A DNA stretch of 64,000 nucleotides from Kribbella aluminosa (GCF_017876295.1 NZ_JAGINT010000002.1:2418001-2482000), one strand, 5' to 3'. Shown: positions 1 through 8,284, numbered from the stretch's first letter. Numbers and translations are program-made. Notes: generated by a model not told the origin, from the letters alone.

Positions 1-1
1 C

Positions 2-427
2 CGCCGCGTGCAGCCCACGCTCCGTGACGCGGCGCTTCCGGTACTGCGTTCGCTCGCCGAGGACACCGGCGCCACCGCACATCTCACCGTCGCCGACGGC
101 GAGGAGGCGCTGGCGATCGCCGTCGTCGAGCCGAGCTGGACCGACTACCACGTCTCCTACCGGATGGGCTCCCGCCACGCGCTGGACCAAGGCGCCGCCG
201 GCAAAGCCATCCTCGCCGGCCGCCGCAAACCCGACCCCGCCGGCCGCCCCTTCGTAGTAACCGCCGGCGAACTCCAAGCCGGCGCCCAAGGCGTCTCCTC
301 CCCGGTCCTGGGCGTCCCCGGCGTCGAGGCATCCATCGGCGTGGTGGTCCTCGGCAAGCTCGACCGCGACTTCGTCGGCCCGAGGGTCGCCCGAGCCGCG
401 GTCGAGGTAGCCAAACGCCTAGCCTGA
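2..427 (+). CDS. IclR-family regulator, C-terminal part (cut by window edge)
   Basis: The reading frame is open from the first bases, so the gene starts outside the window and only the last 141 residues are visible. They match the effector-binding (GAF-like) domain of IclR regulators: a 'VLRSLAEDTGATAHL' opening, a tyrosine/arginine stretch, then 'DQGAAGKAILAGR', corresponding to the conserved 'alG.a.lA' helix. The HTH half is not seen. IclR proteins usually control catabolic operons; the target cannot be judged because upstream DNA is missing. The gene stops just before a long repetitive non-coding tract. Confidence 0.75.
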   Translation, partial: RRVQPTLRDAALPVLRSLAEDTGATAHLTVADGEEALAIAVVEPSWTDYHVSYRMGSRHALDQGAAGKAILAGRRKPDPAGRPFVVTAGELQAGAQGVSSPVLGVPGVEASIGVVVLGKLDRDFVGPRVARAAVEVAKRLA

Positions 428-540
428 CCCGCCCGCCACCCCAACGCACCTGCCGCCCCCGGCACCTGCCGCCCCCGGCACCGCCGCGCCCGGCACCTGC
501 CGCGCCCGGCACCTGCTGCCCCGGCACCGGCTGCCCCGGG

Positions 541-830
541 CACCGCCGCGCCCCGCCCCCGGCACTCGGCACCGCCGCGCCCCGCTCCCGGCACCCGGCA
601 CTCGGCACCGCCGCGCCCCGCTCCCGGCACTCGGCACCGCCGCGCCCCGCTCCCGGCACCCGGCACTCGGCACCGCCGCGCCCCGCTCCCGGCACCCGGC
701 ACTCGGCACCGCCGCGCCCCGCTCCCGGTACCGCCGCGCCCCGCTCCCGGCACCCGGCACTCGGCACCGCCGCGCCCCGCTCCCGGTACCGCCGCGCCCC
801 GCTCCCGGTACCGCCGCGCCCCGCTCCCGG
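541..830. repeat. GC-rich tandem repeat array
   Basis: About ten near-identical copies of a 22-bp core (reading CACCGCCGCGCCCCGCTCCC then GG) begin near 541, 570, 606, 635, 671, 707, 729, 765, 787 and 809. Some are separated by a 7- or 14-bp CACTCGG or CACCCGGCACTCGG spacer; copies 7, 9 and 10 start with TA instead of CA. The unit lengths (22, 29 and 36 bp) are not all multiples of three, so long open frames across it on either strand are compositional artefacts. The flank from 440 to 540 holds degenerate, related copies. Confidence 0.85.
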
Positions 831-894
831 CACCCGCCGCTCCCGGCGGCCGGGCGACAGCTTGCGTCCCATGTCGCGCCCGGCCGCACCTCCT

Positions 895-924
895 TGCATT
901 TGAGGGGTGAACCTCTCAAATGCA
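895..924. repeat. Perfect-stem hairpin 1
   Basis: TGCATTTGAGGGG (895-907) pairs with CCTCTCAAATGCA (912-924) around the loop TGAA, giving a 13-bp stem with a single G-T wobble. It is directly followed by hairpin 2. No gene ends immediately before it, so a role as terminator, operator or structured RNA is undecided. Confidence 0.7.
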
Positions 925-956
925 CCCTTTGCCTCTCGCATGCGAGGGGCAAAGGG
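925..956. repeat. Perfect-stem hairpin 2
   Basis: CCCTTTGCCTCTCGCA (925-940) is followed at once by its near-exact reverse complement (941-956). This is a 32-bp palindrome with one G-T wobble at the same relative position as in hairpin 1. The nearby AACCTCTC (910-917) can also pair with GAGAGGTT around 964-971, so alternative folds exist. Confidence 0.7.
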
Positions 957-1020
957 GCAACCCGAGAGGTTAACCACTGAAATGCCGGGTGCCCGGTGGG
1001 GTCGGGTACGGGCTGGTCGG

Positions 1021-1068
1021 TGCGGCGGTGCGGCGGTGCGGCGGTGCGGCGGTGCGGCGGTGCGGCGG
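1021..1068. repeat. 8-bp microsatellite, six perfect copies
   Basis: TGCGGCGG is repeated six times without error, then decays. The 8-bp unit would shift frame with each copy-number change. Together with the array at 541-830 and the two hairpins it fills the 750-bp stretch between the IclR gene and the Lrp gene. No credible gene was found in that stretch. Confidence 0.85.
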
Positions 1069-1180
1069 TGTGCCGGGGTGCCAAGCGGGTGCTGATCACC
1101 CCCTGATCCGGGGTTCCCGGTGTGCGGGTGTGCGGATGCGCGGGGTGCTGGTGTGAAGCCGGCGGTCTACGGGGCTGGGG

Positions 1181-1654
1181 TTAGTGTTCGCGGGTGGCCG
1201 CGTCGACCAGGGGTAGTACGCGGTGGGGGATTTGTTCGGCCAGCGCGATCACCGTGGACGCACGCTGGATGCCTCGGACGATGACTACCTGGTCGATCAC
1301 CCGTTGCAGGTCCGCGTTGGAGCGGGCGACTATTCGGCACCAGAGGTCCTCGGCGCCGGTGATCGTGTGCACTTCCAGTACTTCGGGGATCCGGGCGAGG
1401 GCTTCGGCGACCGTGGTGTGACCTGAGCCCTGCTCGATCTGCAGGGTGGCGAACGCCGTGACCGGGTAGCCGATCGCGGTGGTGTCGATGTCGGGCCCCC
1501 AACCGCGCACGACCCCGTCGCGCTGCAACCGGTCCAGCCGTGCTTGCACGGTCCCGCGTGCGACCCCCAACCGCCGCGACGCCTCGAGTACGCCGACCCG
1601 CGGCTCGGCGGCGAACAACCGCAGGATCCGGGCGTCCAGCTTGTCCACCGACAT
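1181..1654 (-). CDS. Lrp/AsnC-family transcriptional regulator
   Basis: 157 residues, normal for the family. The N-terminal winged helix starts 'MSVDKLDARILRLFAAEPRVG' with the recognition helix near residues 25-45 ('EASRRLGVARGTVQARLDRL'). A C-terminal RAM effector domain follows ('VLEVHTITGAEDLWCRIVAR'). It is divergent from hppD across a 152-bp intergenic region with dyad symmetry, the usual layout for a local regulator. An amino-acid or aromatic ligand is likely from the family and context, but it is not shown by the sequence. Confidence 0.9.
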   Translation of the reverse strand: MSVDKLDARILRLFAAEPRVGVLEASRRLGVARGTVQARLDRLQRDGVVRGWGPDIDTTAIGYPVTAFATLQIEQGSGHTTVAEALARIPEVLEVHTITGAEDLWCRIVARSNADLQRVIDQVVIVRGIQRASTVIALAEQIPHRVLPLVDAATREH

Positions 1655-1709
1655 ACGAGTCCTCCGCTGATAGTCAGACTGACCAAATAGCCTAGCAAGG
1701 TCGGCAGAA

Positions 1710-1730
1710 GACTAGACAGCTTGCCTAGTC
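1710..1730. promoter_or_regulatory. Dyad in the lrp-hppD intergenic region
   Basis: GACTAG (1710-1715) and CTAGTC (1725-1730) form an inverted repeat with a 9-bp spacer, and a further CCTAGCAAGG lies at 1691-1700. Placed between the divergent Lrp-type regulator and hppD, this is a plausible operator. The binding protein is inferred only from position. Confidence 0.4.
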
Positions 1731-1806
1731 AAACAACGAACTGTTGCGCAACCTGCCGCCCACAAACAAGGCTCGGTGACACCACCTCGACCCGGGAGGA
1801 CCCCCG

Positions 1807-3009
1807 ATGACCAGCACCGACCTCACCCCTGCAGAGCTCGACGCCGATCTCGACCTCGACCAGCTGAAGCAGCTCGTCGGCCTGGTGCCGTACGACGAGA
1901 GCACCGACCCGTTCCCGGTCACCGCGATGGACGCCGTGGTGTTCGTGGTCGGCAACGCCACCCAGACCGCGAAGTGGTACCAGCTCGCCTTCGGCATGGA
2001 CCTGGTCGCGTACGCCGGCCCCGAGACCGGCAGCAAGGACGCCAAGTCGTACGTCCTGAAGGCCGGCTCCGCCCGTTTTGTCATTTCAGGCGGTGTCGGC
2101 CCGAAGAGTCCGCTGCTCGACCACCACCGCAAGCACGGCGACGGTGTTGCGGACATCGCCCTCGAGGTCCCGGACGTGGACAAGTGCATTGCGCACGCGC
2201 GCAAGGTCGGCGCGATCGTCCTGGAGGAGCCGAACGACGTCTCCGACGAGCACGGCACGGTCCGCCGCGCGGCGATCGCGGCGTACGGCGACACCCGGCA
2301 CACGCTGATCGACCGGAGCAAGTACGACGGCCCTTACCTGCCCGGCTTCGTCGCGGCGACCACGCGGGTCACCCGCCCCGCCGGACACCCGAAGCGGCTG
2401 TTCCAGGCGGTCGACCACGTCGTCGGCAACGTCGAGCTCGGCAAGATGGACGAGTGGGTTGCCTTCTACAACAAGGTGATGGGCTTCGTGAACATGGCGG
2501 AGTTCATCGGTGACGACATCGCCACCGACTACTCGGCGCTGATGAGCAAGGTCGTCGCCAACGGCAACCACCGGGTGAAGTTCCCGCTGAACGAGCCGGC
2601 GGTGGCGAAGAAGAAGTCCCAGATCGACGAGTTCCTGGAGTTCTACGACGGCGCCGGCGCGCAGCACATCGCGCTCGCCACCAACGACATCCTGCGCACC
2701 GTCGACATCATGCGGGCGAACGGCGTCGAGTTCCTGAACACCCCGGACTCGTACTACCAGGACCCGGCGCTGCGGGCCCGGATCGGCGAGGTCCGGGTGC
2801 CGATAGAGGAACTGCAGTCGCGCGGCATCCTTGTCGACCGGGACGAGGACGGCTACCTGCTGCAGATCTTCACCGCGCCGATCGGCGACCGGCCGACGGT
2901 GTTCTACGAGCTGATCGAGCGGCACGGTTCGCTCGGCTTCGGCAAGGGCAACTTCAAGGCGCTGTTCGAGGCGATCGAGCGCGAACAGGAGCGCCGCGGC
3001 AACCTCTGA
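1807..3009 (+). CDS. hppD: 4-hydroxyphenylpyruvate dioxygenase
   Basis: Converts 4-hydroxyphenylpyruvate to homogentisate in tyrosine catabolism, using Fe(II) and O2. It is 400 residues, as usual. It has two vicinal-oxygen-chelate domains (about 38-175 and 200-360). The iron ligands of the family are visible: His204 ('AVDHVVGN'), His287 ('GAQHIAL') and Glu368 ('VFYELIER'). The ATG at 1807 has a GGGAGGA Shine-Dalgarno about 6 bp upstream. It is the only gene of the pathway here; hmgA and fahA lie 9-12 kb away. Control by the divergent Lrp-type regulator is likely. Confidence 0.97.
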   Translation: MTSTDLTPAELDADLDLDQLKQLVGLVPYDESTDPFPVTAMDAVVFVVGNATQTAKWYQLAFGMDLVAYAGPETGSKDAKSYVLKAGSARFVISGGVGPKSPLLDHHRKHGDGVADIALEVPDVDKCIAHARKVGAIVLEEPNDVSDEHGTVRRAAIAAYGDTRHTLIDRSKYDGPYLPGFVAATTRVTRPAGHPKRLFQAVDHVVGNVELGKMDEWVAFYNKVMGFVNMAEFIGDDIATDYSALMSKVVANGNHRVKFPLNEPAVAKKKSQIDEFLEFYDGAGAQHIALATNDILRTVDIMRANGVEFLNTPDSYYQDPALRARIGEVRVPIEELQSRGILVDRDEDGYLLQIFTAPIGDRPTVFYELIERHGSLGFGKGNFKALFEAIEREQERRGNL

Positions 3010-3113
3010 CGGCCGCTTTGACGATCAAAAGCTTGCCAGCAGCAACTGGACACGGCGTGTCGCCGTCCGATTACCGGAATGACTGTCCGGGCAGGCTCCG
3101 TTCGCGTAGTGTG

Positions 3114-3151
3114 CCTTCCTGAGTGCGCGTCGGGGCGTGCGCTCAGGAAGG
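3114..3151 (+). promoter_or_regulatory. Hairpin covering the ribosome-binding site of the next gene
   Basis: CCTTCCTGAG (3114-3123) is the exact reverse complement of CTCAGGAAGG (3142-3151). The second arm contains the AGGAAGG Shine-Dalgarno of the ATG at 3160. If transcription starts upstream of 3114, the RBS would be locked in a 10-bp stem that can extend through GCGCG/CGTGCG pairs. Confidence 0.5.
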
Positions 3152-3159
3152 GTTTCGTC

Positions 3160-3630
3160 ATGAAGACACTGGGCTTGCTGCTCAGCACCGCCGGTGTGGG
3201 GATGGGCGCGATCGCCCTCTCCGCGATGCCGGCCGCGGCGGTCAACGCCGCCAACTGTTCTGGTGCCACATCCATCGCATCGGCGCCGATGCTGCGAAAT
3301 CACCAGCCGCCGAGCTGGGGCACGATCCGGCTGGTCCGGGACGGCTGCTCGCAGTACTGGGCCGAGATCACCATGGCGTCGCCGGTGGTGGCGAACGCCC
3401 AGGCCAACGCCTTCCTGGTGCAGTCCGGCGGCGGCAACGACGGCCGGGTGCTCAGCTGCGACAGCAGCGGTGGCAACGGCTCCGTCATCCAGGGCCAGCG
3501 CACCTGCCGGACACCGAAGGTGAAGGCCACCGGCGGAAACATCACGTTCACCGCGATCGGCCGCGAGTACCACAACTACGGCGGCGGCTACCAAGAGATC
3601 TCGGAGAACGCCACTACGCGCACGCGCTGA
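3160..3630 (+). CDS. Small secreted protein of unknown function
   Basis: 156 residues. The ATG at 3160 is preferred because it follows AGGAAGG by 8 bp and begins a clean Sec signal peptide ('MKTLGLLLSTAGVGMGA', cleavage probably after 'AMPAAA'). The mature part has four cysteines and alternating short strands ('WGTIRLVRDGCSQYWAEITM'). It resembles small extracellular beta proteins of the DUF2690 kind, but the match is too weak to name. It has no enzyme motif. It stands alone, and its RBS lies inside a hairpin. Confidence 0.75.
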   Translation: MKTLGLLLSTAGVGMGAIALSAMPAAAVNAANCSGATSIASAPMLRNHQPPSWGTIRLVRDGCSQYWAEITMASPVVANAQANAFLVQSGGGNDGRVLSCDSSGGNGSVIQGQRTCRTPKVKATGGNITFTAIGREYHNYGGGYQEISENATTRTR

Positions 3631-3674
3631 GACTGGGGTGCGCAGTACCGCGCGGTAGTAACTAGGCTCGGCAT

Positions 3675-5051
3675 ATGAGTGAGGTTGTCGAGCAGCTGCG
3701 TCAGGTGCTGCCGCCCGAGGCGTTGGTGACCGATCCGGACCGGATGGAGAGCTACCGGTACGACCGGGCGATGTTCTGCCCGGCCGGGATGCCGTTGGCC
3801 GTCGTGCTGGCCCGGGAGACCGCGCACGTCCAGGCGGCGGTGCGGGTCGCGAACGAGGCCGGCGTACCGATCGTCCCGCAGGGGGCGCGTTCCGGCCTGT
3901 CCGGCGCCGCCAACGCGCTGGACGGCTGCATCGTGATCTCGCTGGAGAAGATGGACCGGATCCTGGCGATCGAGCCGGTGGACCGGTACGTCGTCACCCA
4001 GCCGGGCGTCTACAACGCCGTACTGTCCCGTGCGGTCGCCGAGCACGGGTTGTTCTACCCGCCGGACCCGTCCAGCTGGGAGTTCTGCTCGATCGGCGGC
4101 AACCTGTCCACGAACTCGGGCGGCCTGTGCTGCGTGAAGTACGGCGTGACCACGGACTACGTGCTCGGCCTGGAGGTCGTGCTCGCCGACGGGCGGATAC
4201 TACGGACCGGCCGGAAGACCGTGAAGGGTGTCGCCGGGTACGACCTGGCCAAGCTGATCGTCGGCAGCGAGGGCACCCTCGGCATCATCACCGAGGCGAC
4301 CCTGATGCTCCGCCCGGCGGCCGCGAAGCCCAAGACGATGGCCGCGCTGTTCGGCTCCGGCGTCGAGGCCGGCAACGCGATCCTGGAGATCATCCGCAGC
4401 GGCGTCTCGCTGAGCCTGCTGGAGATCATGGACCGGACCACGATCCAGGCGGTCAACAAGTACAAGCGGATGGAGCTGCCCGAGGAGGCGGCCGCGATGC
4501 TGATCGCGCAGTCCGACGCGGGCGGCGAGGCGGGCGCGGCCGACGTCGCCGCGGTCGCGAAGCTGTGCCGCGACCACGGTGCGCTGGAGTGCATCGAGGC
4601 CGAGGACGACGCGGAGGGCGACCTGCTGCTCGAGGGCCGCCGGGTCGCCCTGACCGCCTTGGAGCAACTCGGTACGACGATGATCGACGACGTCGCCGTT
4701 CCGCGGTCGCGGCTGGCGGAGTTCATCGGCCGGCTGGAGCAGCTGTCCGTGGAGCTGGACATCACGATCGGCGTCCTCGGGCACGCCGGCGACGGGAACA
4801 TGCACCCGACGGTGGTGTTCGACCAGGCCGACCCGGCGCAGTCCGAGCGGGCGCAGCAGGCGTTCGAGCGGGTGATGGAGATCGGGCTCGAGCTCGGCGG
4901 CACGATCACCGGCGAGCACGGGGTCGGCGTCCTGAAACGGACCTGGCTGGCCCAGGAGATCGGGCCGGTCGCGCTGGACGTGCACCGGGCGATCAAGCAC
5001 GCCCTGGATCCGAAGAACCTGCTGAACCCGGGCAAGATCGTGGCCGATTGA
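3675..5051 (+). CDS. FAD-linked 2-hydroxy-acid oxidase (GlcD / D-lactate dehydrogenase family)
   Basis: 458 residues. It has the PCMH-type FAD domain (about 40-220; 'VPIVPQGARSGLSGAANALDG' and 'SIGGNLSTNSGGLCCVKYG') and the C-terminal oxidase domain. The C-terminal domain carries 'GHAGDGNMHP', the substrate/metal histidine motif, and 'GGTITGEHGVGVLKR'. The family oxidises glycolate, D-lactate or longer D-2-hydroxy acids in the cytoplasm or at the membrane, passing electrons to quinone or flavoprotein. GlcE/GlcF partners are absent, so a single-subunit D-lactate-type dehydrogenase is more likely than glycolate oxidase. The exact substrate is open. Confidence 0.88.
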   Translation: MSEVVEQLRQVLPPEALVTDPDRMESYRYDRAMFCPAGMPLAVVLARETAHVQAAVRVANEAGVPIVPQGARSGLSGAANALDGCIVISLEKMDRILAIEPVDRYVVTQPGVYNAVLSRAVAEHGLFYPPDPSSWEFCSIGGNLSTNSGGLCCVKYGVTTDYVLGLEVVLADGRILRTGRKTVKGVAGYDLAKLIVGSEGTLGIITEATLMLRPAAAKPKTMAALFGSGVEAGNAILEIIRSGVSLSLLEIMDRTTIQAVNKYKRMELPEEAAAMLIAQSDAGGEAGAADVAAVAKLCRDHGALECIEAEDDAEGDLLLEGRRVALTALEQLGTTMIDDVAVPRSRLAEFIGRLEQLSVELDITIGVLGHAGDGNMHPTVVFDQADPAQSERAQQAFERVMEIGLELGGTITGEHGVGVLKRTWLAQEIGPVALDVHRAIKHALDPKNLLNPGKIVAD

Positions 5052-5085
5052 GCTTGTGACGTAACCGCAACAGAACTGCCGAGCC

Positions 5086-5111
5086 CATTCGACGTCCACG
5101 GCCATCGAATG
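5086..5111. promoter_or_regulatory. Inverted repeat upstream of the cse-like operon
   Basis: CATTCGA (5086-5092) and TCGAATG (5105-5111) are perfect inverted repeats with a 12-bp spacer, about 75 bp before the lipoprotein start. It could be an operator or part of the 3' end of the previous transcript. Support is symmetry and position only. Confidence 0.35.
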
Positions 5112-5187
5112 TGACGTCGGGACTGGAGCATAGGAAGCTAGGTTGTTGAACTCGCGGGGGGACCGGATGCAGGGTAGGAGGCGCCCG

Positions 5188-5787
5188 ATGGGTCGGTGGC
5201 GCCGTGCCGTGCTTCCCGCGATCGCCGCGGTGGTCGCGACCGCCGCGCTTTCCGCCTGCGCGAACGGCGGCGGGCTGCGCGTCGAAGGCCCCGAGTCGCC
5301 GCCGTCGGACACCCCGACGCCGTCGGTTGCGCTCGGCACCAGCACCCCGTCGCCGCCCCCGGAACGCACCCCGAAAGTGGCCGTTGACCTGTACAAAGTT
5401 CGGGCCCGGCTGCTCGCCGACAAGCACCTGACCGGCTACGACCGGACAGTGCTTTCGAATTGCACGGTGATTTCGCGTTGCCTCAGCAGGGGTAAGACCG
5501 TTGATGTATTGCACAGCGGTACACCTCAGCAGATCGTCCTGATCCACACCCTGGACAAATTCGTCTTCGGTATCTTCCTGATCGCCGTCGAGCCCACGGG
5601 CCTACGGCCGATCTGGAACCTGGATGTCGAGCAGCCGACCGTGAACGCCAGCCCGCAAGGGGACCTGGTGGTCGAGTCGAAGATCTTCACGATCAACGAC
5701 CCGGTTTGCTGCCCGTCGGGTCGCCGGGTCGAGGTCTACCGTTGGAACGGTCGGCAGATGACCAAGGTGAGTTCGACGGACCAGTAG
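5188..5787 (+). CDS. Lipoprotein in CseA position
   Basis: 199 residues from ATG 5188, chosen because AGGAGG lies 6 bp upstream; ATG 5167 is the alternative. A lipoprotein signal peptide ends in the lipobox 'LSAC' with Cys24. A Pro/Ser/Thr-rich linker follows, then a small domain ending 'NDPVCCPSGRRVEVYRWNG', which resembles LppP/LprE-type lipoproteins. It lies 15 bp ahead of a CseB/CseC-like pair, the position of CseA in the Streptomyces sigE-cseABC operon. A role in damping or sensing envelope stress is inferred from that layout, not from clear CseA similarity. Confidence 0.72.
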   Translation: MGRWRRAVLPAIAAVVATAALSACANGGGLRVEGPESPPSDTPTPSVALGTSTPSPPPERTPKVAVDLYKVRARLLADKHLTGYDRTVLSNCTVISRCLSRGKTVDVLHSGTPQQIVLIHTLDKFVFGIFLIAVEPTGLRPIWNLDVEQPTVNASPQGDLVVESKIFTINDPVCCPSGRRVEVYRWNGRQMTKVSSTDQ

Positions 5788-5802
5788 GGAGACTGAAGTT
5801 CG

Positions 5803-6501
5803 GTGGTACCGGAAGAACCGGCAGCGCGCATTCTCATGGTCGAGGACGACGCGGTGATCCGTGAGGCGACCCAGTTGACCCTCGAGCGGCACGGCTACGA
5901 CGTGACCACGGCCGAGGACGGCCTGGAAGCGATCGAGCGATTCGAGAAGATCCATCCGGACGTCGTGATGCTGGACATCATGCTGCCCGGGCTGGACGGG
6001 ATCTCGGTGTGCCGCCGGATCCGCGAGACCAGCACGGTCCCGATCGTGATGGTCTCGGCCCGCGGCGACGCGCTCGACGTCGTACTCGGCCTGGAAGCAG
6101 GCGCCGACGACTATGTGACCAAACCCTTCGACACCCAGGTGCTGGTGGCGCGGCTGCGGGCGGTGATGCGGCGCGCGGTCTCGGATCCGGAGCGCCCGGC
6201 ACCGACGGCCGGGTCCGGCGTCGAGTCGTTCGGCGACCTGGAGCTGGACCGGGAGGCTCTGGAGGTACGCCGTGGTGGCGCGATCGTCCAGCTGACTCCG
6301 ACCGAGCTCAAGCTGCTGATCGAGTTCGCGAACAACCCGGGCGTGGTGCTCAGCCGCTCGACGCTGCTGCAGCGCGTCTGGGACTACGAGTGGGGCGGCG
6401 ACGGCCGGCTGGTCGACGTCCACCTGCAGCGGCTGCGGACCAAGATCGGTGCCGACCGCATCGAAACCGTCCGCGGCTTCGGGTACAAGCTGCGGGCTTA
6501 G
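5803..6501 (+). CDS. cseB: OmpR-family response regulator, CseB-like
   Basis: 232 residues from GTG 5803. The receiver domain (about 9-122) has the acidic pair Asp15/Asp16, the phospho-acceptor Asp58 ('VVMLDIMLPG') and Lys in 'DDYVTKPFD'. The OmpR winged helix (about 140-230) has 'ELKLLIEFANNPGVVLSRS' and 'VDVHLQRLRTKIG'. The run 'EDDAVIREATQL' and 'RIRETSTVPIVMVSARGDALDVVLG' are close to Streptomyces CseB, the activator of the cell-envelope-stress sigma gene sigE. Here no sigE precedes the operon, so its target must lie elsewhere. The kinase starts 17 bp later. Confidence 0.85.
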   Translation: MVPEEPAARILMVEDDAVIREATQLTLERHGYDVTTAEDGLEAIERFEKIHPDVVMLDIMLPGLDGISVCRRIRETSTVPIVMVSARGDALDVVLGLEAGADDYVTKPFDTQVLVARLRAVMRRAVSDPERPAPTAGSGVESFGDLELDREALEVRRGGAIVQLTPTELKLLIEFANNPGVVLSRSTLLQRVWDYEWGGDGRLVDVHLQRLRTKIGADRIETVRGFGYKLRA

Positions 6502-6518
6502 TCGATGGGGCTCAGTTG

Positions 6519-7763
6519 ATGGGGCTGCGCGGCAAGCTCGGCCTCATCTTCCTGCTGGTCTCTTCGCTCGCGATCCTGGTGCTGTGCGTCGCGGTCTACA
6601 CCCAGGCCCAGTCGGCCCGGCTGGACCGGACGCGCAGCTTCGCGGACGAGCGGATCCAGCTCGCGGCGCAGAGCTACGACACCAACGACGTACCGGTGTT
6701 CGGGGCGAAGCTCGACGATCCGGATCTGCCGCCGCAGCTGCGGGACGCGGTGCTGTCCGGGAAGCGGGCCACGTTCAAGACCGGGTCGCCGCACGCGAAG
6801 ATGTGGGCGGCGGTCGCGGTCAAGGACGGCAAGGTGCTGTCGATCGAGCAGGACTACGACAACACCGACGACTCGATGCAGGCGCTGCAGCAGGCGCTGA
6901 TCCTCGGCGGGATCGGTACGGTCGCGCTGGTCGCGCTGGTCAGCGTGATCCTCGCGGGCAGCCTGTCGAAGCGGATCGTCGCGGTCGCGGGTACGGCGCG
7001 GCGGATCGCGGCCGGCGATCTGGACGCATCCGCGGCCGCGGCCGTCGGCAAAGGCAAGGACGAGGTGCAGTCGCTGGCGACGGCGCTCGACACAATGGCC
7101 AGCTCGCTGCGCGGTCAGCTCGAGGCGGAACGCCGGTTCACCGCGGACGTCGCCCATGACCTGCGGACGCCGGTCACGGGTCTGACCACGGCGGCGGAGC
7201 TGTTGCCGCCGGGGCGTCCGAGCGAACTGGTCCGGGACCGGGCGAAGGTACTGCGGCGGCTCGTGGAGGACCTGCTGGAGATCGCCCGGTTCGACTCCGG
7301 CGTCGAGCAGGCGGACCTGGAACTGGTCGGGCTCGGCGCGTTCGTGGGGTCCGCGGTCGGACGGTTGCGGATGCAGCAGGCGCTCGCGGCCGACGACGTG
7401 ATCGTGCACCTGAACGGCCCGGACGAGACGGTGTCCACGGACTCCCGGCGGATCGAGCGGATCCTGGCGAACCTGATCGTCAACGGCCTGCGGCACGGCA
7501 AGCCGCCGGTCGAGGTGACGGTCAGCGGTCGGACCGTCGAGGTGGTTGACCACGGCAACGGCTACCCGGAGGAACTGATTGCCGAAGGCCCGCGCCGGTT
7601 CCGCTCGGGAATGGCCGAGCGGGGCGTCGGCCACGGCCTCGGGCTGACCATCGCGGCCGGCCACGCGAAGGTTCTCGGCGCCGAACTCACCTTCGGCGAG
7701 GCTCCTGGCGGGGGTGCGCTGGCACGGCTCGTGCTGCCCGCCGGACCTGAGACGGAGTCGTAA
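6519..7763 (+). CDS. cseC: Sensor histidine kinase, CseC-like
   Basis: 414 residues. TM1 is at about 5-25, followed by a short extracellular sensor loop of about 100 residues. TM2 is at about 127-150, then a HAMP domain. The HisKA box 'DVAHDLRTP' carries phospho-His213. The ATPase domain has an N-box 'ILANLIVNGLRHG', 'VDHGNGYP' (G1) and 'GHGLGLTIA' (G2). Partner of the regulator just upstream; together with the lipoprotein it forms one operon. The small periplasmic loop fits an envelope-stress sensor. The start ATG at 6519 was chosen because it opens directly into TM1. Confidence 0.88.
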   Translation: MGLRGKLGLIFLLVSSLAILVLCVAVYTQAQSARLDRTRSFADERIQLAAQSYDTNDVPVFGAKLDDPDLPPQLRDAVLSGKRATFKTGSPHAKMWAAVAVKDGKVLSIEQDYDNTDDSMQALQQALILGGIGTVALVALVSVILAGSLSKRIVAVAGTARRIAAGDLDASAAAAVGKGKDEVQSLATALDTMASSLRGQLEAERRFTADVAHDLRTPVTGLTTAAELLPPGRPSELVRDRAKVLRRLVEDLLEIARFDSGVEQADLELVGLGAFVGSAVGRLRMQQALAADDVIVHLNGPDETVSTDSRRIERILANLIVNGLRHGKPPVEVTVSGRTVEVVDHGNGYPEELIAEGPRRFRSGMAERGVGHGLGLTIAAGHAKVLGAELTFGEAPGGGALARLVLPAGPETES

Positions 7764-7833
7764 CACAACCTTTCCGGTGATCGCCGCGTCTTCCTCTCCG
7801 TAACACCAACAAAACGAGGGGAAACCACAGATC

Positions 7834-8247
7834 ATGCGTACTCAGTTCGTTCGTCGTACCGCCGCCGCTTTCGCCGGTGTCGCCCTGGCCGCCGCCGGCC
7901 TCGGTGTCGCGGGTGCCCTGCAGGCCAACGCCGCCACGACGCAGCCGACGGCCGTCAGCACGCCGGCCGCGGCGAAGTCGATCACGATCAAGTCGGACAA
8001 GGCCACCGCGAAGGCGTGGGCGAAGGTCTCCTTCACCGGCAAGACCTCCGGGATCGCGGCGAACACGGTCGTCCAGGTGCAGCGCCTGGAGAACGGCAAG
8101 TGGGTCAACTTCCCGGCCACCACCAAGGTGACCGGCCGCGCAACTTACTCGGTGTGGGTGCAGAGCGGCCGGGTCGGCGTCAACACCTTCCGCGTCGTAG
8201 CCGCGAACACCGCGTCCGCTCCGGCCTCGGTGACCATCACCAAGTAG
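7834..8247 (+). CDS. Small secreted beta-sandwich protein
   Basis: 137 residues. A typical Sec signal peptide is visible ('MRTQFVRRTAAAFAGVALAAAG', cleavage after 'ALQANA'). The mature part looks like a single Ig-like or carbohydrate-binding-type domain ('VVQVQRLENGKWVNFPATTKVTGRATYS'). Similar modules occur as repeats in actinobacterial wall proteins, including the M15 peptidase at 59602 in this window. It lies 70 bp downstream of the CseC-like kinase in the same direction, so it may be a member or target of that envelope-stress system. That link is inference. Confidence 0.75.
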   Translation: MRTQFVRRTAAAFAGVALAAAGLGVAGALQANAATTQPTAVSTPAAAKSITIKSDKATAKAWAKVSFTGKTSGIAANTVVQVQRLENGKWVNFPATTKVTGRATYSVWVQSGRVGVNTFRVVAANTASAPASVTITK

Positions 8248-8284
8248 CCCGATGCCGGCGAACCGCCGGGGGCGGGGACAAGTA

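Noticed and set aside
541..830. CRISPR array
   Set aside because: Copies abut or are separated by 7-14-bp spacers that are themselves repeats. Spacers are not unique and no cas gene is present.
84..977. Long minus-strand frames across the GC repeat array
   Set aside because: The translations are pure repeats (GARRCRVPGAG type), and the repeat units are not all multiples of three. This is compositional, not coding.
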